Part shown: in pieces, positions 58,482-64,000 of the stretch
Layout: each line of letters opens with the position of its first letter
Numbering within the stretch: the first letter of the stretch is position 1
Origin: Rhizopus sp. PT2906
Taxonomy: Eukaryota > Mucoromycota > Mucoromycetes > Mucorales > Rhizopodaceae
Direction of reading: 5' to 3'
Length of the DNA stretch: 64,000 bases
NCBI GenBank assembly: GCA_025529335.1
Contig: JAMYHX010000127.1
Coordinates: forward strand, 1 to 64,000
Translations under genes and position numbers: made by a program
Notes under the pieces: model-generated
The model's database searches: none
The model's input: only the letters and a program-made list of their open reading frames with translations
Told to the model about the DNA's origin: nothing

Positions 58482-58973
58482 ACACACTTTTATCCTTCAT
58501 ATGATTTATAATAAAGCAAGTTACTCAAACTTATTCTTTTTTTCTTGATCCGTTCGAGCATATCTATCTAAGGGTGAGGTTGTTTTTTATATCAAGCTGA
58601 GCCCTTCCTCATCGGAAAAGGAGGAGGGTAAGATACATATACTTCAGCATGATCTGTACCTTGGTTATCACAAATTAGCCACATCTCCAAGCCTGATGCA
58701 ATGTATATCACGCCCCTCTTTTTTTTTTCTGAATTTGTTATGATAAAGCGAAATAAAATACACTTTATGATAAGCCTCGAGTCTTGATCTATATGGCTTT
58801 TAACTTATTGGATCCCTATATTTTTGTTAAAATGATACATGAAATTAAGCCCTTATGCGGGGGGAGGGGGCTTTTCTTGAACCTTTAGCTATTGTTCAAA
58901 CATGTGAAAAGGACAATTTTATTAGTTTTGACAACCCACTATTTTAACCAACTTGTCCACATAACAAATAATC
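58482..58973. other. Spacer between P450 number 2 and Rab11
   Basis: AT-rich spacer between convergent genes; a G-run (58859-58870) and T-run (58719-58730) are present. No gene. Confidence 0.55.
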
Positions 58974-59886
58974 TTAACAGCATCCACCACTTTCCTTCTT
59001 TTGTTGTGAGTTCTCTTCACGAGAAGATAAGCCTCGAACACTAGGAGGTCTTAACTGAATACGTTCGCCAGCCGTGGGCTGTTGGTTGGCGGTATCTGCA
59101 GTTTGGTTGGTCTTTTTGGGTAAATTAGAGTAGATTGTATCAAAGACAGTGGCAAAGGCCTTGTCGACGTTGGTGGCATCCAAAGCAGATGTTTCGATAA
59201 ATAAAAATCCTTCCTGCTCGGCTAATGCTCCACCATCCTCTGTAGGAACCTGTCGACTGGACTCGCTCAGATCAACCTTGTTACCCACAAGCATGATCAC
59301 GATGTTTGGGTCTGCATGATCTCTTAATTCCTTGAGCCAGTGTTGAACATTCTGAAAAGAGGATTGACGAGTGATATCTATTGGTGAAGAGTTCAGTAAC
59401 ATGTTCATAAAATATCTGTCTTTTTTTTTTTTTTTTTTACCATAAACTAAGAGTGCACCAACCGCACCACGATAATAACTAAATATGTATATATGTAGAG
59501 TTAGCGGGGTCTTTTCATTGCCTTGAACGAGTAACTTACGCTCCCGTAATAGCTCTGTATCTTTCCTGTCCGCTTGTATCCCAAATTTGAGCCTTGACAG
59601 TATGATTATCTACAACCATATGAACATCATACTTATCTCGGTGTTTTCCCTTTTATAGAATGATTACCTATTTCTAAGTTTTTAGTTGCAAACTCAACGC
59701 CAATAGTACTCTTTGATTCCAAGTTGAATTCGTTTGTCTAATGAACGAGATGAGTTTCCAAGATTAGAAAATAAGCTTGAGCTCATTCTCTATATTTACC
59801 GTAAATCTAGACAATAGGTTAGATTTACCAACACCTGAATCACCAATGAGGACTAATTTGAAGAGGTAATCGTATTCATCATCCAT
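58974..59886 (-). CDS. YPT31: Rab11/Ypt31-type small GTPase
   Basis: A minus-strand gene with five exons or so, starting MDDEYDYLFKLVLIGDSGVGKS (P-loop GDSGVGKS) and ending in the geranylgeranylation motif GGCC. Other motifs: effector region NEFNLESKSTIGVEF, AQIWDTSGQERYRAITGAYY (G3), VGNKVDL (G4) and ETSALDATNV (G5). The effector segment and TSAL are Rab11/Ypt31 specific; these proteins act in Golgi exit and recycling. The G3 motif has Ser in place of the usual Ala (DTSGQE). Length about 210 residues is normal. Confidence 0.95.
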
Positions 59887-61768
59887 CTTGTTTATAAGAA
59901 ATAGAAAAGAAAAGCTTAAAAAAAAAGAGAGAGGGCTGAGAATATGGTCTATTTGTCCCATTTGAATATTTATTGCTCCGCGCGTTTTCACTAAAAAAAG
60001 GCAAGTTAGATAGGGCGTACATTAAAAATCATAACAATAAAGAGAAGGGAAAAAATGACGAGTTTTTTTTTTTTGTAGTATCAAGAGATGGTCTATTAGA
60101 GAACGTGACTATAAGCGGCGTGAAGGGAATAATCAAATCTGGTGAGTTTATTAAATAAGTTCTTTCCCCTCCTTTTTTTATATAACTGACAACAGGTTTG
60201 CTTGTTACTGTTGTAGGTTGCAACAGCAAAGCAGTAATTTCTTGTTTAACAACAAAACAAGTAACATATCAGTGCATTAATTATAGCTTGTAAAGAGACT
60301 GAACACACATACAATACCTGTTAAAGAAAGTGCCATTCGATTGCTTTTAATAATTCATTGTGTGATCTGCTAGATTTCTCTAGCCACACGACAACATAAA
60401 TATAAAAAGATAGACCAATCTTATTGTACTCACTTGTATTACAGTTGCTATGGCCAATTGCAAGCGTAACTAACCTGTCGATAGATTGAACAAAGAGAAC
60501 GTACATCAGTACTTCTCCAGAGGCTCAAACGTTCACATTACTACAAATCTCATGAAATAGAATCTTAAGGAATTAACAGTTAGTTTGTTTATAATCATCG
60601 AATTATCTATTGGTACCATTCTTTTGCTACCAGGATAGATAAGATACTTTTTATTATAGAGCTACTATGTTGATCTAAAAGACGAGGTATATGGTTAATC
60701 CATTATATTCTTGACAAAGTATAATGATCACAAACGATACTGTAAAAAAAAAAAAAAAAAAAAACTGCTGCAGGTCTTTTAATAATTAATCGACATAATT
60801 GGTAAAAGTGATCGAGTGAACATCAATTCTCCCAACCTCTCCTGTCTGTGGGTGTGTATTCTTTTGGTTATTGCATTCAACCTGTTTATGCCTCGAACAA
60901 ATAATCATTCATCAGCTGATATGTAACCCTCATATTATAATGCATTCACTACTACTATTATACTTTTTCCAATGATCTGCGTTTTACTTTACCGCTCTTC
61001 TAAATGCTTCTGTCATACTACGGAAAAAGTTTTAAAGGAAAAAAAAAAACTTGCAATTAGCCAAGTCGATTTGTAAATTTGTCTTCTAGAACTTTGGTCT
61101 TTATGAAGGATTGTATCAATTGATTACTGAATAATCTCATTGTTGTATCAATTCTTTTGTTCGTTGCAAATCATCAATGGTTTCACGAAAGAAGGGGGGA
61201 TAAGGGGAATGGATGTCCTCCTTCTATACTTTCTTTCTTTACAAGATCATTAAAAAGTCCAGGTGATTTTCCATTCTTTTTGTGACATATTCAATTTAAT
61301 AAAACAATAAGAGTTGCCACGTTTTTTGTGTATAACACGTTGATATGAAATGTGTTTGACATTTAACATATAAAATAAGGGTATTAACTTTTAAAACCAT
61401 TCATTCACGTGGCATAGCAAGTCAATAGAAGTGAGCGTACCTCTGTGAAAAAAAAAGAAGGAGGTTACGCTACCCAGACTGAAAGAGTAGCATATAACAA
61501 CAATAGCCGTTGTCATGGCAAAAATAAGATATCCATGGTTTTTTATGCCCTTATTTTATTCCTTTTTGTACTTGGAAACAAATGAAATTGAATCTCAGTT
61601 ACAGCATGTGTTTCTTTTGTAGACACTATTTTAAACATGCAACACAAAGTGGATAAAAATGGGGAGGGGGTGTTTAGTTTCTAATACAAAATAAAAAAAG
61701 TTTTTCTCTTTCTTTCTCTTTTTCTTTTTTCTCTTTCATGATTTTATCTTCATAGAACTCTTTTTTTC
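59887..61768. other. Long spacer between Rab11 and the kinase
   Basis: About 1.9 kb with no gene recognised. It includes a poly-A run (60741-60763) and several T/A tracts. A pyrimidine-rich TCTTTC/T tract lies just upstream of the kinase ATG, as with many genes here. Confidence 0.55.
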
Positions 61769-63478
61769 ATGATTCATATTCACAGCAACAACAATAATAT
61801 TATTAATTCTAAAACTAATAATCAGCATCATCATCATGCAGCAGCAAGAGCAGCATCAGCAGCAGCAGCAACAGCAGTCAAAATTGGTAAGCATATCCTT
61901 GCTGTAGCCAAAGACCAAGAAAAGAACGTAAGTATATATTGTTTGTGTATCATGATTGTATATATAACTCTTATTTACAGAGACTATCGGATCAAAAGCG
62001 CTCATCAGTTGTGCCGAAGCAACAATTACGTAAATCTAGATCATTAACAACAGAAAAAACAAGCTTGATTACTGTTGATATGACCTTGAAAAGAAGATCA
62101 ACGGGTTGTATTCGCAGGTCTTCATTCTATTCTACTAAATCAAGTGAAACGAATAATACTGTGATAAAGGTATTTATATACAAATAATAAGCACACGCAC
62201 ACAATTAAACTTTATTCTTAAAGGAAGTTTGGCGTCCTCCTGGATATTATGAAATTCCCAATGTCTTTGGCCCAGATTGTTTCCTGAAACCAGAACCCAA
62301 CCCCAAAAAGACATTTACGCTTCGTGAATATCCAGATAAGCCAATTACCAACAAACCTTGGTACCCCGTTGGACCCACAACAGAAATTCCCCAACTACCT
62401 CCCTTGATTCGTTCAGAAAATGAATTTGAAAGAAAAGTACGTAAAGCATTGCCTAAAATTCAAGTTTCGACACTTGATCCAAAGAACAAATATACCGGAT
62501 TTAAGGAAGTAGGCACAGGGTAAATAGACATTGGTGAATCGTAAAGCCTTTTATTGAACTTTATATAGCGTTAATGGTGCCGTTGTCCGTGCCACTCACA
62601 AGTACAAAAAAAATCTTCACTTGGCCATCAAACGATGCAGATTAGACCCCGACCGTGAATATAAAGCAGCCATTATCAGAGAACTGCGCATCATGTCATC
62701 AGGCCATTCCAATCTTATTCGACTTCGTGAAGTCACCTTGTGGAGAGACGACGTCTGGATGGCTATGGATCTCATGCGATGCTCCGTTTTTGCCGTTCTT
62801 TGTCAGAGAGGCATTCCTGAGGAGCACACGATTCACATCGCTTGTGAGACACTCAAGGGATTGAACTACCTTCACTCTAAGGGATTTATTCACCGTGATA
62901 TCAAGTGTGAAAACCTCTTGCTCGGCTGGAATGGCGAAGTAAAACTAGGTAAGTTAACATGAAACGATAAGCTAGTTTTGCAGGGTGATAACCCAAGTGA
63001 TTTTGCCAAATAGCTGATTTTGGTTTGGCGACTCGTACAACCAGACGTAATCGTGACCGATTGGGTACAAGCAAATGGATGGCTCCCGAGGTAATTCGGG
63101 AGCAGTATTATAATGAAAAGATTGACATGTGGTCACTTGGTATAACCATTATCGAAATGATGGATAGAGTGCCTCCTCACTACTTGATCAAGGATGAAAT
63201 GGAACTCTTTAGTGTCATTCTTCATGAACCTAGTCCTACTTTTACCTATAGTTACCCTACAATGTACATGCGCGGATTGGTTGCTTGGTTACTAGATGAA
63301 CAGCCTGCTACAAGACCCAGTGCAAAGGATGTCCTCTCTGTAAGTTTTTAATGATGCTGACTTGTATATAGCAATACTAATACATGTATAGGAAATCGAG
63401 GCTCACGTTCAAAGTAGACTCTTGAAGTGTTCTACTTCAAATGAACTTGCCAGATTCGTCAATCACGTTTTACCCTAA
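61769..63478 (+). CDS. STE20/PAK-like serine/threonine protein kinase
   Basis: Six exons. The N-terminus (MIHIHSNNNNIINSKTN...) is Asn/His/Ala-rich and disordered. After EVWRPPGYYEIPNVFGPDCF and an acidic linker comes the kinase domain: glycine loop VGTGVNGAVVRATHKYKKN, the AIKRCRLD lysine, HRDIKCENLLL catalytic loop, DFGLAT, and the activation/APE segment RLGTSKWMAPEVI, and a C-lobe reading YYNEKIDMWSLGI. The GTSKWMAPE form and loop phrases suggest the STE20/PAK group. No CRIB domain is obvious in the N-terminal half. The function cannot be narrowed further from sequence. Ends NELARFVNHVLP. Confidence 0.9.
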
Positions 63479-63684
63479 ACCTATACCCTTCCCCTTTCTC
63501 CTCCCTTTCAACAACAACTCATATGACCCCCTCTCTCTAAAAGTTTTATGTGGAAATCACTATTTTAAATACGTTCAGAAAATAGTCTATGTTTGTAAAT
63601 CTATGAAAAAAAAAAGACAAAAAATATGTTTTATGTTTCTTTATATTATCTTATTCAATAAACCATTTTTTTCACATAAAAATG
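63479..63684. other. Short spacer between convergent genes
   Basis: The region has A/T-rich sequence and AATAAA at 63655-63660. No gene is seen. Confidence 0.6.
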
Positions 63685-63988
63685 CTATAGTTCTGCTACA
63701 TAATTTCCTATTGTTTGTCATGTTTAGAATAAGAATGAAACACTGTGACAAAAAGGGAATGTTACCTGGAAAGATTCCCGTGATGCCGTTCAAGCGACCT
63801 GTCCACCAATCATTCGTGTCCGCAGTACGTTGTACTAGTTCAATACGATCATCTTTTTTAAAACTAAGATCACCTTCCGCCTGTGCAGTGTAATCATACA
63901 AGGCAACGACGAACCGCTTTTTTTCTGGTTGCTCCACTCTGAACGAAGATGCCTCTGTGTAAGCTGGTGGCGGTGACTGTTGTGCCAT
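63685..63988 (-). CDS. SH3-domain end of a probable BAR-SH3 (Rvs167/Hob1-like) protein, partial
   Basis: Two minus-strand exons (63988-63766 and 63707-63685) encode MAQQSPPPAYTEASSF, then a complete SH3 domain: ALYDYTAQAEGDLSFKKDD, WWTGRLNG, and IFPGNYVAEL and a stop, the last completed across the intron. The DWWTGRLNG...FPGNYV pattern and the proline-rich linker with PPPAYTE match the C-terminus of fungal amphiphysin-like Rvs167/Hob1 proteins, which act in endocytosis. Although an ATG exists at 63988, the frame stays open upstream to an AG at the window edge, so the BAR part is probably outside. An 81-residue free SH3 protein is the alternative. Confidence 0.65.
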
Positions 63989-64000
63989 GTATGGGCTACC

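Noticed and set aside
60321..60506. Minus-strand 61-residue open frame
   Set aside because: No domain, no splice partners, and surrounded by AT-rich spacer.

Overview
The window is nuclear DNA from a filamentous early-diverging fungus, most probably a member of Mucoromycota (Mucorales-like). The reasons are AT-rich, T-tract-laden intergenic DNA, genes broken by many short introns (about 40-75 nt, GT...AG), and a gene set of fungal type: Pmp3, Pkr1, a Jen1-type carboxylate permease, an Ams1-type mannosidase, Msp1, Mrc1 and Ctk2. Two closely related P450s and a carotenoid-oxygenase homologue also fit this lineage. The species is not determined. I saw no tRNA, rRNA or intact mobile element.

Layout. 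1-2.4 kb has no recognisable gene. 2.4-8.1 kb (+): a CoA-binding-fold protein, ribosomal protein eS26 and a GH38 alpha-mannosidase. 8.4-13.7 kb: an unresolved minus-strand coding patch, Mrc1/claspin-like (+), Pkr1 (-) and Msp1 (+). 14-21.9 kb, mostly minus: a GTPBP1-type GTPase, a small unknown protein, an unknown mitochondrial protein (+), Naf1 and P450 number 1. 23.2-25.2 kb: an RbfA-like mitochondrial protein (+) and a secreted aspartic protease (-) whose 3' coding ends overlap by 9 bp. 27.1-32.8 kb is a minus-strand run: GT2 glycosyltransferase, RIO1 kinase, membrane-anchored M24 peptidase and a degenerate macro-domain protein. 33.2-37.6 kb (+): Rrp6 and a Jen1-like transporter. 39.8-46.2 kb (+): a FAR1/AFT-type transcription factor, a GNAT acetyltransferase, a carotenoid-oxygenase homologue and Pmp3. 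46.5-47.3 kb: a decayed minus-strand gene. 48-50.9 kb: an M17 aminopeptidase (+) and a D-2-hydroxyacid dehydrogenase (-). 51.2-56.1 kb: a PGAP2/FRAG1-type membrane protein (-), indoleamine 2,3-dioxygenase (+) and a Ctk2-like cyclin (-). 56.6-64 kb: P450 number 2 (+), Ypt31/Rab11 (-), a STE20/PAK-like kinase (+) and, at the edge, the SH3 end of a probable BAR-SH3 protein (-).

Functional themes. Several genes serve ribosome and RNA biology (eS26, RIO1, Rrp6, Naf1, RbfA-like, GTPBP1). Others serve membrane and organelle upkeep (Msp1, Pkr1, Pmp3, PGAP2-like, Rab11). The rest are metabolic. There is no bacterial-style operon; same-strand runs are probably just neighbours.

Most notable observations: a carotenoid-cleavage-oxygenase homologue with three of its four iron-ligand histidines replaced by asparagine; a macro-domain protein that has lost both ADP-ribose-binding signature loops; an overlapping convergent gene pair; and two sets of decayed coding fragments in otherwise empty DNA.
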